Source: Collinsella sp. (lineage in GTDB: Bacteria; Actinomycetota; Coriobacteriia; Coriobacteriales; Coriobacteriaceae). Taken from it: a stretch of 41,056 bases of DNA. Both the position numbers and the translations under genes were made by a program. The number at the start of each line of letters is the position of its first letter. The first letter of the stretch is position 1. The notes beneath the pieces are model-generated. The model was given only the letters and a program-made list of their open reading frames with translations, did no database searches and was not told the DNA's origin. Below, piece by piece: positions 8,530-15,971 of the stretch. The stretch covers positions 1-41,056 of the forward strand of contig JAGZQF010000024.1 of NCBI GenBank assembly GCA_018382295.1. Direction: 5' to 3'.

Positions 8530-8620
8530 TTTTCCACGTTCAAAACCTGCGCAAAACTTTTCATCACCGCGGGTTGGGTTTTAAACACCTTATGCCCGTG
8601 GTTTCGACAAGTTTTCAACA
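8530..8620. other. Cluster of DnaA-box-like 9-mers between dnaA and dnaN
   Basis: Candidates on the plus strand are TTTTCCACG (8530-8538), TTTCGACAA (8602-8610) and TTTTCAACA (8612-8620). These are one to three changes from the classic TTATCCACA. The pair at 8601-8620 recurs at 11791-11810 with 17 of 20 bases identical. Together with the AT-rich tract this is a good candidate for the core of oriC. Confidence 0.6.
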
Positions 8621-8635
8621 GGTGTCTCTATTTCC

Positions 8636-10360
8636 CTACGAGCGCAGTGTAATTTTATCGCGCAGTGACTTGAGGTCTTCGGTGACGGTGCGGTCTTCCT
8701 GGATCATCTTCTGGACCTTTTTGTAGCTCGTGCTGACGGTCGAGTGGTTGCGGTTGCCAAATTCGGCGCCCACCGCCGTGGTCGTCATTTCGCACATCTC
8801 GATGGCCAGGTAGATAGCGATATGGCGTGCTTTGGCGATATTGGCGTTGCGACGCGGGCCGATGAGCTCCTCGTGTGTCACGCCGTACTGCTCTTCGATG
8901 ACGGACTGAACCGTCTGGACGTTGATCTTTTTGGCCGATGTGTCGAAGTACTGGCTGGCGATGGCGTCGATATCGTCAAAGGTGAGCTCCCCGCCCTCGC
9001 GCTCGCGGTCACCCGCCTCGCCGGCGCAGCGCTCGCAAAAGCTCTCGAGTTCGCGGATGTTGGTGCCCGAGACCTCGGCCATGTGTTTAAAGTGTTCGTC
9101 GGTCAGGTGCCCGCCGTCGCCCCCATAGGCCGCCAGCAGCGAGTCGTCGCCTGCCTCGGGGGCAGCGACGATGGTGTTCTCGTAATAGCGCTGCAAGATC
9201 TTGTATTTCATCTCGTAGCTGGGCTCTGCAACCAGGCAGAGCATGCCGGCGTTGAAGCGGCTGGTCAGACGCTCGTCCATGCTTAGGTCCTTGGGGGCGC
9301 GGTCTGCCGCGATGACGACCTTCTTGTTGTTGCGGATGAACTCGTCCATGAGCTGGAAAAAGTAGTCCACGCTCGCGCGCTTGCCGATGATGTTTTGGAT
9401 GTCATCGATGATGAGCACGTCCACGCCGTGGTACGCCTGCATGATGGGAGCGTTGCTCTTCTTTTGACGGTCGAACTCGGTCATCAGGTCGTCCAGATAT
9501 GCCTGGGAGTTGGCATACTTGACCTTAATCTCGGGCGACTTCTCGGCGAGCTCGTTTTTGATGGCAAGCAGCAGGTGCGTCTTGCCCAGGCCCGATTTGC
9601 CGTAGATGAACAGTGATGTGCATGTGCCGCGCTCGTCCGCGAGGGCGGCAAACTTGAGTGCCGAGCGATAGGCATGGCTGTTTTCGGGGCCGTAGACAAA
9701 GTTCTCAAAGGTAAATTTTGAGTTCGCGGCGAGCGGGGCTCCATCCGTATTCTGCTCGGCCGGCACGGTCGGTGCTGGCATGGGTGAGGTGGGGGCCGCG
9801 GCTTGCGTGGATTTAGTCGGCGCCCCGCCCTTCATCTGGTTCATCATGCGACGAAAATCGTCGGCCGAGAGCGTGTTTTTGATTGCAATGCCCGAATCCG
9901 CGCCCGCCGCTGCGTCGTGAGCGATGGGCATGTGCGTGACGGGCGCGTTCGTTGGCGTCGCCGCCGCGGTCGGCAACGGTGCCATGGTTTCACGGGAAAC
10001 ATCGCTGTGCTGGTGCTCGACCGTCGACGCGTCGCCTGCGGAGGCCGGCACCGCCGGGGAAGCAGCGGGAGCCGTGGCGGGCGCCGTGGCGGCAGCGGAT
10101 TCCGTCGCGGCGCCTTGCGGTGCCACGATGTCGAGCGCGATCGGTGCAAAGGCGATTTCTTCCAGATAGGCCTCAATAGTCGGCTGATGCTTTTTGAGCT
10201 GCGCGATGGCAAAGCGCGAGGGGGCCTCGATCGTGAGCGTATCTTCGGTCAGGCTTATGGCGCGCGATTGCCCCAGCATGTTGATGAGGCGTGCATCTTG
10301 GCCGTCGCGCTGGCAAAAGGCGATGGCATCCCCCAGGATGATGCTTGCTTCCTCGTCCAC
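8636..10360 (-). CDS. dnaA: Chromosomal replication initiator DnaA
   Basis: DnaA binds origin boxes and opens the DNA for helicase loading. The 574-residue product shows the four usual parts. Domain I spans about 1-80. A long Ala/Pro-rich linker covers about 80-215. The AAA+ domain has Walker A GKSGLGKTH near 254-262 and Walker B VLIIDD near 315-320. Domain IV, from about 483, is the DNA-binding part. Its signature, usually GGRDHTTV, here reads GNRNHSTV (535-542), and the preceding basic loop is GPRRNANIAKARHIA. The GTG start has GGGAGAG upstream and follows the HATPase gene by 15 bases, implying cotranscription. A parS-like site is embedded in the linker. Confidence 0.97.
   Translation of the reverse strand: MDEEASIILGDAIAFCQRDGQDARLINMLGQSRAISLTEDTLTIEAPSRFAIAQLKKHQPTIEAYLEEIAFAPIALDIVAPQGAATESAAATAPATAPAASPAVPASAGDASTVEHQHSDVSRETMAPLPTAAATPTNAPVTHMPIAHDAAAGADSGIAIKNTLSADDFRRMMNQMKGGAPTKSTQAAAPTSPMPAPTVPAEQNTDGAPLAANSKFTFENFVYGPENSHAYRSALKFAALADERGTCTSLFIYGKSGLGKTHLLLAIKNELAEKSPEIKVKYANSQAYLDDLMTEFDRQKKSNAPIMQAYHGVDVLIIDDIQNIIGKRASVDYFFQLMDEFIRNNKKVVIAADRAPKDLSMDERLTSRFNAGMLCLVAEPSYEMKYKILQRYYENTIVAAPEAGDDSLLAAYGGDGGHLTDEHFKHMAEVSGTNIRELESFCERCAGEAGDREREGGELTFDDIDAIASQYFDTSAKKINVQTVQSVIEEQYGVTHEELIGPRRNANIAKARHIAIYLAIEMCEMTTTAVGAEFGNRNHSTVSTSYKKVQKMIQEDRTVTEDLKSLRDKITLRS
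9986..10001. other. parS-like site inside dnaA
   Basis: Read on the minus strand this is TGTTTCCCGTGAAACC, 14 of 16 bases identical to the perfect parS sites at 15038-15131. It encodes DVSRET in the disordered linker, where the protein sequence is free to vary. Confidence 0.5.
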
Positions 10361-10375
10361 TGTCTCTCCCGTTCT

Positions 10376-11728
10376 TTAGCTCTGAGCTCGCACGCGAGCG
10401 GCGCCGAGTTCGGTCAGATGGTATTTCTGGCCATGCTTGATGACCAAGCCGGCCTGCGCCAAGTCATTGAGCGTGCGTGACCAAGTGGGGGCCGAGTTTC
10501 CAAGCGCCCTCGCCAGATCGGTTGCACCGCACGCTTGATTTTGCGCCAGATAGCCCAGCGCGGCGTTGCCGCGATCGCTTACGAACACGTCCGGTTGTGG
10601 CTGCGCATGCTGATTTGCTGCATTAGGATACATCATTTGAGCTGCTGGTTGTTGAGAACTCTGCATCGGTGGCATTTGCTGTTGAAAACTTTGAGGCCAC
10701 TGTTGGTGAGGCTGCGGAGGCATCTGCTGGGCCCAGGGGTTGTACTGCTGCTGCGGCATCTGCTGGTACGGCTGCTGATATCCTTGCTGGTACTGCTGCG
10801 GGAACTGCTGGCCGTACCCCAGTGGCGGCATCTGCTGATATGGATATCCCTGTTGGTACGGCTGATAGCCCATTTGCTGGCCACCCGGTGCCCCTGTCGC
10901 CTGCTGCATTGCTGCTGTATCCTGATTCGCCAGCGACATGGCCTCTGGCATGCTTGGCGGCATCGACATCGATGCCGCTTGGGGTTCTTGTGTAGGAGGC
11001 ATTCCGGGCTGCTGCATCTGTCCCACGGTGGGCTGCATCTGCTGCGCTGCCATGGGCTGCTGCGCAAAAGCTCCCGGCAGGGGATATGTGGGCTGCTCCG
11101 TCTCGGGCCGCACGGCAGCGCCGCGTCCGCCGGCACGCTCGATTTCCTGCACGCGTTTAGGGTTCAGGCTTACCGTAACCACGGTGCCGTTGCCCATGTT
11201 GTCCTCGATGGATACGGCACCGCCGGCGTTTTCCAAATACTCCTGCACCATGGGAAACCCTGCTCCGGTTCCACGGATATAGCGCTTCATCTTGCTGTTT
11301 GCGCTGGTAACGCCAAAGTCGAAAGCACGTTCCTTGTCGTCGATGCCGGGTCCTTGGTCAGCAAAGCGGATGGTGTCTCCGCCGTCCAGAATCGAGATGA
11401 TGGGCTCGGCAAAGTGTGCGTGGATAAAGTTTTCGACAATCTCGCGGATGACCATGAGCGAGATATGGCCACCTTGTTCTTTCATGCACTGGTAGACGGT
11501 GTTGGTCGTCTCTTCCAAATACGTGCGGACATCTTGCGGATCAATGACGATCACCCGCGGTGTCGACAGCATGTCGTCATAGACGGCGATGCGCGCGGCG
11601 TACATGGCTTTTGGCGCCTGCGTGGTCGTCTGCTCGCCTTCCGCACGCTCTTCGCGCACGCCGGTGATGTGCTCGTTGTCGGGTGCCGGGTCTCCGGAAT
11701 CGACCATGGTGTAAAAGTCGTCAGACAT
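10376..11728 (-). CDS. HATPase-domain protein with Pro/Gln-rich linker and C-terminal winged helix
   Basis: A 450-residue protein of unknown role. Residues about 50-190 form a GHKL-type ATP-binding domain: IREIVENFIHAHF (N-box), DQGPGI (G1) and GTGAGFPMV (G2). This resembles anti-sigma-factor kinases and histidine kinase ATPase domains, but no dimerisation or phospho-acceptor histidine region is seen. Residues 210-380 are a Gln/Pro/Met-rich, surely disordered stretch with repeats such as YQQGY. Residues about 381-450 read as a winged helix (GATDLARALGNSAPTWSRTL, then a hydrophilic wing). No transmembrane segment. It sits immediately upstream of dnaA, where rpmH normally lies, and probably heads the dnaA transcript. 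A regulator of initiation or of dnaA expression is an inference only. Confidence 0.85.
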   Translation of the reverse strand: MSDDFYTMVDSGDPAPDNEHITGVREERAEGEQTTTQAPKAMYAARIAVYDDMLSTPRVIVIDPQDVRTYLEETTNTVYQCMKEQGGHISLMVIREIVENFIHAHFAEPIISILDGGDTIRFADQGPGIDDKERAFDFGVTSANSKMKRYIRGTGAGFPMVQEYLENAGGAVSIEDNMGNGTVVTVSLNPKRVQEIERAGGRGAAVRPETEQPTYPLPGAFAQQPMAAQQMQPTVGQMQQPGMPPTQEPQAASMSMPPSMPEAMSLANQDTAAMQQATGAPGGQQMGYQPYQQGYPYQQMPPLGYGQQFPQQYQQGYQQPYQQMPQQQYNPWAQQMPPQPHQQWPQSFQQQMPPMQSSQQPAAQMMYPNAANQHAQPQPDVFVSDRGNAALGYLAQNQACGATDLARALGNSAPTWSRTLNDLAQAGLVIKHGQKYHLTELGAARVRAQS

Positions 11729-12073
11729 GCCGCTCGCAATCTTTCAAAAGGTTTCGAGCAAATAGTAGCTCACCGTGCAACGTTTCTCATCTTTCGACAA
11801 CTTTTCAAAACTTGTTGAAAACTTTGGAAAACGGGCGAAAAGTTCTCAACATTGCCAACATGACCTGTTGAAAACTCGATGAAATATCGTGAAAGGTTGC
11901 CATGCACCGCTAAATCGAGCTTGGCTTATGGGGGAACCGTGTGAACTGCGCAACCTTTTACCTTTGATTTCTTGACATTTGAACATTGATTTCCCTACAA
12001 TCTTCAAGCTCACGTGTCTATATCTGCGTCCGCGTCCCCGCGGACACTCGAAATGCAGCAGGAGGAACTTAAG
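11729..12073. other. Divergent intergenic region with DnaA-box-like cluster
   Basis: These 345 bases separate the dnaA-side and rpmH-side units. Candidate boxes are TTTCGACAA (11792-11800), TTTTCAAAA (11802-11810), TTCTCAACA (11843-11851), and TGTTGAAAA, the complement of TTTTCAACA, at 11813-11821 and 11866-11874. Such a cluster is typical of an origin or of autoregulation by DnaA. The right end carries the rpmH promoter. Confidence 0.65.
11972..12001 (+). promoter_or_regulatory. rpmH operon promoter
   Basis: A perfect -35 TTGACA (11972-11977) and a -10 TACAAT (11996-12001) are 18 bases apart, 72 bases before the rpmH start. This should be one of the strongest promoters in the window. Confidence 0.88.
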
Positions 12074-12208
12074 ATGAAGCGTACGTATCAGCCTAATAAG
12101 CGTAAGCGTGCCAAGACCCATGGCTTCCGTGCCCGTATGGCCACTAAGGGTGGTCGTGCCGTGCTCGCCCGTCGTCGTGCCAAGGGCCGCAAGCGTCTCA
12201 CTGTCTAG
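12074..12208 (+). CDS. rpmH: Ribosomal protein bL34
   Basis: A 44-residue, strongly basic protein of the large ribosomal subunit: MKRTYQPNKRKRAKTHGF at the start and KGRKRLTV at the end are the family hallmarks. The ATG at 12074 has AGGAGGA about seven bases upstream; an in-frame ATG 60 bases earlier adds residues not found in the family and is rejected. First gene of the unit rpmH-rnpA-yidD-yidC-jag. Confidence 0.98.
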   Translation: MKRTYQPNKRKRAKTHGFRARMATKGGRAVLARRRAKGRKRLTV

Positions 12209-12228
12209 CAGCGATACACACATCTCGC

Positions 12229-12567
12229 ATGAAGACTATTAAGTCTCGGCAAGATTTCGAGCATGTGTTCAGTCAGGGGCGTCGTTTCAATCACCCTCTG
12301 ATTCGAATGACCATATGTGAATCGGTTGGCGAAGGCGACTCCGGAAGGGTCGCCTTCGTTGGTGCTAAGCGACTCGGTTGTGCCGTCGTGCGCAACCGAT
12401 CTAAGCGTGTGATGCGCGAGGCCGCCCGCAGCTGCGGATTTCCCGTTGCGGGTTATGACATCATCTTGTTTGCAACTCCCAAGACTAGGGTTTCCTCGCC
12501 GCAGGAGATGGACAAGGCGTTGCGTTCGCTTATGAAGCGCGCCGGCGTTGCCGGGGAGGAGCGATGA
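12229..12567 (+). CDS. rnpA: Ribonuclease P protein component
   Basis: Protein subunit of RNase P, which trims the 5' end of precursor tRNAs. 112 residues, with the conserved RNR region reading KRLGCAVVRNRSKRVMREA (about 46-64) and a basic surface. No clear ribosome-binding site precedes the ATG, 20 bases after rpmH. The end overlaps yidD by four bases (ATGA), indicating coupled translation. Confidence 0.96.
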   Translation: MKTIKSRQDFEHVFSQGRRFNHPLIRMTICESVGEGDSGRVAFVGAKRLGCAVVRNRSKRVMREAARSCGFPVAGYDIILFATPKTRVSSPQEMDKALRSLMKRAGVAGEER

Positions 12568-12788
12568 GCAATCACGTTTTGCGACGTGTTGCCATCGCTC
12601 CTATTCGCATATATCAACAGGTTATTTCGCCCTTATTGCCTGACGCCTGCATTTATTACCCAACGTGCTCGCAATACGCTATCCAGGCGATTGAGAAGCA
12701 CGGTGTTTTGAGAGGCTGCTGGCTTGCCGTGAGGCGCATCGCTCGCTGCAATCCCCTGCACGTCGGCGGTTATGACCCTGTGCCCTAG
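12564..12788 (+). CDS. yidD: Membrane protein insertion efficiency factor YidD
   Basis: A 74-residue protein of the YidD (DUF37) family, which helps insertion of membrane proteins together with YidC. The family pattern is complete: PIRIYQQVISPLLP, the cysteine motif YYPTCSQYA, and NPLHVGGYDPVP at the end. It overlaps rnpA by four bases and precedes yidC by 29. Confidence 0.97.
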   Translation: MSNHVLRRVAIAPIRIYQQVISPLLPDACIYYPTCSQYAIQAIEKHGVLRGCWLAVRRIARCNPLHVGGYDPVP

Positions 12789-12817
12789 CGGGCACTCGCT
12801 ATCGGAGGAAAACTTAC

Positions 12818-13588
12818 ATGTGGGATTGGATCGTTAACATCCTTTTCGAGCTGCTCAAGCTCATCCAGACCTTTGCGGTCGACTGGGGCCTGTCCATCAT
12901 CATTCTGGTGGTCATCATCCGTCTGCTGCTGACGCCGCTTATGCTCAAGTCGACCAAGTCGACGGCTCGCATGCAGGTGCTGCAGCCCAAGATGCTCGAG
13001 ATCCAGGAGCGCTATGCCGACGATCCCCAGCGTCAGGCCGAGGAGATGCAGAAGTTCTACAGCGAGAACAAGTTCAACCCCATGGCTGGCTGTCTGCCGC
13101 TGCTGATTCAGATGCCTATCCTGTTCGCCCTGTTTACATTGCTGCGCAACCTGCCGCAGTACTTTAACGACGGCACGTTCTCGTTCTTCAACATCCTGCC
13201 CGACCTGACCACCACGCCGAGCGCTTCCTTTGCCGATGGCTTTATGGTTGCACTGCCTGCGCTGGTTTGCCTGATCCTGTTTGCCGTCCTGACCCTGATT
13301 CCGCAGCTCTATATGTCGCGCAACCAGACCGGCCAGCAGGCTCAGAGCATGCGTATGATGGCCGTTGTCATGACGGTCATGATGCTTTGGATGGGCTGGA
13401 GCCTTCCCGTTGGTGTTCTGCTGTACTACGACGTCTCGTCTGCTTGGCAGGTTATCCAGCAGATTTTTGTGACGCAGAAGGTCATCGACAAGGCGAAGGC
13501 CGATGAGGAGGAGCGTCTTAAGAACGCTCCGCTGCAGGTTGAGGTCACTCGTCGCGAGAAGAAGCCGCGCCCGCACAAGAAGAAGTAG
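12818..13588 (+). CDS. yidC: Membrane protein insertase YidC/OxaI family
   Basis: Inserts and folds proteins in the cytoplasmic membrane, alone or with SecYEG. 256 residues, the short Gram-positive type without the large extracellular domain of proteobacteria. The first membrane helix (about 22-44) ends in the conserved Arg of VVIIRLLLTPL, which lies in the hydrophilic groove. The cytoplasmic hairpin (about 50-85) and the motif NPMAGCLPLLIQMPILFAL follow. Further helices lie near 140-165 and 185-215, and the tail is Lys/Arg-rich. There is no lipobox. GGAGG lies ten bases before the ATG. Confidence 0.96.
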   Translation: MWDWIVNILFELLKLIQTFAVDWGLSIIILVVIIRLLLTPLMLKSTKSTARMQVLQPKMLEIQERYADDPQRQAEEMQKFYSENKFNPMAGCLPLLIQMPILFALFTLLRNLPQYFNDGTFSFFNILPDLTTTPSASFADGFMVALPALVCLILFAVLTLIPQLYMSRNQTGQQAQSMRMMAVVMTVMMLWMGWSLPVGVLLYYDVSSAWQVIQQIFVTQKVIDKAKADEEERLKNAPLQVEVTRREKKPRPHKKK

Positions 13589-13605
13589 TGGGATATCAAT
13601 CTTAT

Positions 13606-13618
13606 TTAGGTACCTAAC
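13606..13618. repeat. Palindromic repeat TTAGGTACCTAAC, copy 1
   Basis: A perfect 12-bp palindrome TTAGGTACCTAA plus C, between yidC and jag. The same 13 bases recur at 17110-17122. Confidence 0.6.
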
Positions 13619-13632
13619 TTTTGGAGTACGTT

Positions 13633-14202
13633 ATGTCTGAAGAGATCATCGAGGATATGCTTGAGGAGGTTGCCCCGCAGGTCGCGGGCGATTATCCCGA
13701 GATTGCACAGCGCTACAAGGCTGGTGAAGAGCTGACCGATGAGGAGCTCGACACCATTGCCGATGTTGCGATTTCCATCCTGCGTTCCATCCTTTCGCAC
13801 TTCGATGCCGCCAACTCTCCTATCGATGAGTATGAGGGCGACGAGGGTGAGCTGATTTTGGATGTAACGGCTCCCGACCTTGCTGTTCTCATTGGCCGTC
13901 ATGGTCGCACTCTTGATGCTCTTCAGGTTATGTTCTCTTTGCTGGTGAGCCGCAAGCTTGGCTTTAGGTATCCGGTTGTAGTGGACGTCGAGGGATACAA
14001 GAGTCGCCGTCAGGATAAAGTCGCCTCCATGGCTCAGTCTGCTGCCGAGCGTGCCATCCGCACTCATAAGAGTGTTTCGCTTCCGCCCATGAATGCCTAC
14101 GAGCGCCGACTGGTTCACATTGCACTTCGTGGCAACGATGCAGTCGATACTCATTCTGAGGGTTCTGACCCTGATCGCCATGTGGTGATTGTTGCTCGAT
14201 AA
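13633..14202 (+). CDS. jag: Jag/KhpB RNA-binding protein (KH and R3H domains)
   Basis: A 189-residue RNA-binding protein linked in other Gram-positive bacteria to cell elongation and division control. The N-terminal 60 residues are acidic helices. A KH domain follows with the GxxG loop as GRHG (about 88-91), then an R3H domain near 150-185 (RRLVHIALRGN and HSEG). The ATG at 13633 has GGAG seven bases upstream; a TTG four codons earlier overlaps that site. Last gene of the rpmH unit, followed by a strong terminator. Confidence 0.93.
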   Translation: MSEEIIEDMLEEVAPQVAGDYPEIAQRYKAGEELTDEELDTIADVAISILRSILSHFDAANSPIDEYEGDEGELILDVTAPDLAVLIGRHGRTLDALQVMFSLLVSRKLGFRYPVVVDVEGYKSRRQDKVASMAQSAAERAIRTHKSVSLPPMNAYERRLVHIALRGNDAVDTHSEGSDPDRHVVIVAR

Positions 14203-14220
14203 TCTACTCGAGCTTATGCT

Positions 14221-14252
14221 AAGGGGACGTGGTTTCCACGTCCCCTTTTTTT
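14221..14252 (+). terminator. Terminator after jag
   Basis: A perfect 12-bp stem (AAGGGGACGTGG and complement) with a TTT loop is followed by a run of T to 14252. It closes the rpmH-jag transcript. Confidence 0.94.
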
Positions 14253-14298
14253 GTCAAAAGTTCTCGATACACTGATTTTTGTCAGAAAGGAGCTTTCG

Positions 14299-15036
14299 TT
14301 GTTAGTACTTACTGATCAGCAGGCTGACGAGATGTTGAGTCGTCTAACTTCCTATTGTAAAGAGTATTCCTTGAGCGTAACTGATGTTGAGCTGAGGAAA
14401 TGTATTCAGCATTTGGATTTGGTTCTAGAAACAAATAAGACAACCAATCTCACCCGTATTCTTAACGTAGAAGATGCTGCAGTACTTCATATCCTCGACT
14501 CACTTGTTTTGCTCCCCTATATCAACAAGGCTCCTGAGGGAGCTTTGCTCGATATGGGAACAGGTGCGGGCTTCCCTGGTATTCCATTAACCATAACCAC
14601 GCATCGTAAAGCTACTTATATTGACTCTGTTGGCAAGAAGGTTGATGCGGTTAATTCCTTTGTCCATGCTCTTGGATTGAAACATGCTCATGCGGTTCAT
14701 GATCGTCTTGAAGAATATGCTCGAAGCCATAAGAAGCAGTTCTCTGTTGTAACCGCCCGCGCACTGGCCCCTCTACCGATTCTTGTTGAGTATGCGGCTC
14801 CGTATCTGAAGGATGGAGGGCTATTTGTTATAACCAAGGGCAATCCTTCGGATGAGGAGCTTGCTTCCGGCATGTCAGCAGCTAAGATTTGCGGCTTCAC
14901 TTTGCTTCTGAATGACGCAATTGATTTGCCTGAAGGCTTGGGTCACAGGGAGTTCATTGTTCTTAAGAAGAGTCATCCAGCATCTGTCTCATTGCCTCGT
15001 GCAAATGGCGTGGCAAAGAAGAATCCGCTTGCCTAG
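14299..15036 (+). CDS. rsmG: 16S rRNA (guanine-N7) methyltransferase RsmG
   Basis: Methylates G527 of 16S rRNA using S-adenosylmethionine. 245 residues with the SAM-binding motif LLDMGTGAGFPGIPL (about 83-97) and the later ARALAPLP motif. I chose TTG at 14299 because AAGGAG lies six bases upstream; longer frames start inside the jag terminator. The gene is clearly richer in A and T than its left-hand neighbours and begins an AT-richer block that runs to about 17113. It lies directly before the parS cluster and may share a transcript with parA-parB. Confidence 0.95.
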   Translation: MLVLTDQQADEMLSRLTSYCKEYSLSVTDVELRKCIQHLDLVLETNKTTNLTRILNVEDAAVLHILDSLVLLPYINKAPEGALLDMGTGAGFPGIPLTITTHRKATYIDSVGKKVDAVNSFVHALGLKHAHAVHDRLEEYARSHKKQFSVVTARALAPLPILVEYAAPYLKDGGLFVITKGNPSDEELASGMSAAKICGFTLLLNDAIDLPEGLGHREFIVLKKSHPASVSLPRANGVAKKNPLA

Positions 15037-15037
15037 A

Positions 15038-15053
15038 TGTTTCACGTGAAACA
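15038..15053. other. parS centromere site 1
   Basis: Perfect TGTTTCACGTGAAACA, the 16-bp palindrome to which ParB binds. It begins one base after the rsmG stop codon. Confidence 0.97.
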
Positions 15054-15076
15054 TAATGGATACTAACAACTTGCAG

Positions 15077-15092
15077 TGTTTCACGTGAAACA
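15077..15092. other. parS centromere site 2
   Basis: Perfect TGTTTCACGTGAAACA, 39 bases after the first site (start to start), close to four helical turns. Confidence 0.97.
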
Positions 15093-15115
15093 TGGCGGTT
15101 GATATCGATTCGGAA

Positions 15116-15131
15116 TGTTTCACGTGAAACA
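15116..15131. other. parS centromere site 3
   Basis: Perfect TGTTTCACGTGAAACA, again 39 bases after the previous site. The equal spacing puts all three sites on about the same face of the helix. Confidence 0.97.
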
Positions 15132-15170
15132 TCCTCCGTTTGACAGCTTTAATACACACCAGGAGGGACC

Positions 15171-15971
15171 GTGGGATTTCGCGACGTTAAGCGTTCTAAG
15201 AGCGCAAAAGACACGCGTATCATTGCAATCATCAATCAAAAAGGCGGCGTCGGTAAGTCAACGACGGCTGTAAACCTTGCAGCAGCACTGGGTGAGCAGG
15301 GTCGTAAGACACTGATTGTCGATTTTGATCCGCAGGGAAACAGCACCAGTGGATTCGGAATTGAAAAAGAAGACCTTGATCACTGCATCTATGATGCATT
15401 GTTGAATGATGTGCCGGCAGAATCGCTTGTTCTTGATACAAATTGTAAAAAGGTATTCGTTATTCCGGCTACAATTCAACTTGCAGGCGCGGAAATTGAG
15501 CTCGTAAGCGCAATTGCTCGTGAAACCCGCCTCAAAGATTTGCTTGAGCCGATTCAGGACGAGTTTGACTTTATTTTCATTGACTGTCCTCCTTCGCTCG
15601 GCCTGCTTACTATCAACGCTTTGACCGCAGCAGACAGCGTTTTGATTCCGATCCAGTGCGAATATTACGCACTCGAGGGCGTTACGAAGCTGCTTGAGTC
15701 AATGAAGATGGTCAAATCACGGCTGAACAAGGGCTTAGACACCTATGGTGTGCTTATGACCATGTATGACTCGCGTACATCACTATCGAATCAGGTTGTT
15801 GAGGAGGTTCAATCGTACTTTGGTGATAAGGCGTTTAAGACGCTAATCCCCCGTACGGTTAAAATCTCCGAAGCTCCGTCTTTTGGAGAACCGGTAATTA
15901 CCTATGCACCTCAAAATAAGGGTGCAAAAGCATATATGAACCTTGCAAAAGAAGTGATCAAGCGTGCCTAG
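15171..15971 (+). CDS. parA: Chromosome partitioning ATPase ParA (Soj)
   Basis: A Walker-type ATPase that moves or positions the ParB-parS complex during chromosome segregation. 266 residues with the deviant Walker A motif KGGVGKST (24-31), the A' motif DFDPQGN and Walker B FIFIDCPPSLG. The GTG start has AGGAGG four bases upstream. The stop overlaps the parB start by eight bases. The three parS sites lie immediately upstream, so ParB binding may also affect expression. Confidence 0.97.
   Translation: MGFRDVKRSKSAKDTRIIAIINQKGGVGKSTTAVNLAAALGEQGRKTLIVDFDPQGNSTSGFGIEKEDLDHCIYDALLNDVPAESLVLDTNCKKVFVIPATIQLAGAEIELVSAIARETRLKDLLEPIQDEFDFIFIDCPPSLGLLTINALTAADSVLIPIQCEYYALEGVTKLLESMKMVKSRLNKGLDTYGVLMTMYDSRTSLSNQVVEEVQSYFGDKAFKTLIPRTVKISEAPSFGEPVITYAPQNKGAKAYMNLAKEVIKRA

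Noticed and set aside
15140..15145. TTGACA upstream of parA
   Set aside because: Looks like a -35 box, but no -10 stands 16-18 bases downstream before the ribosome site.
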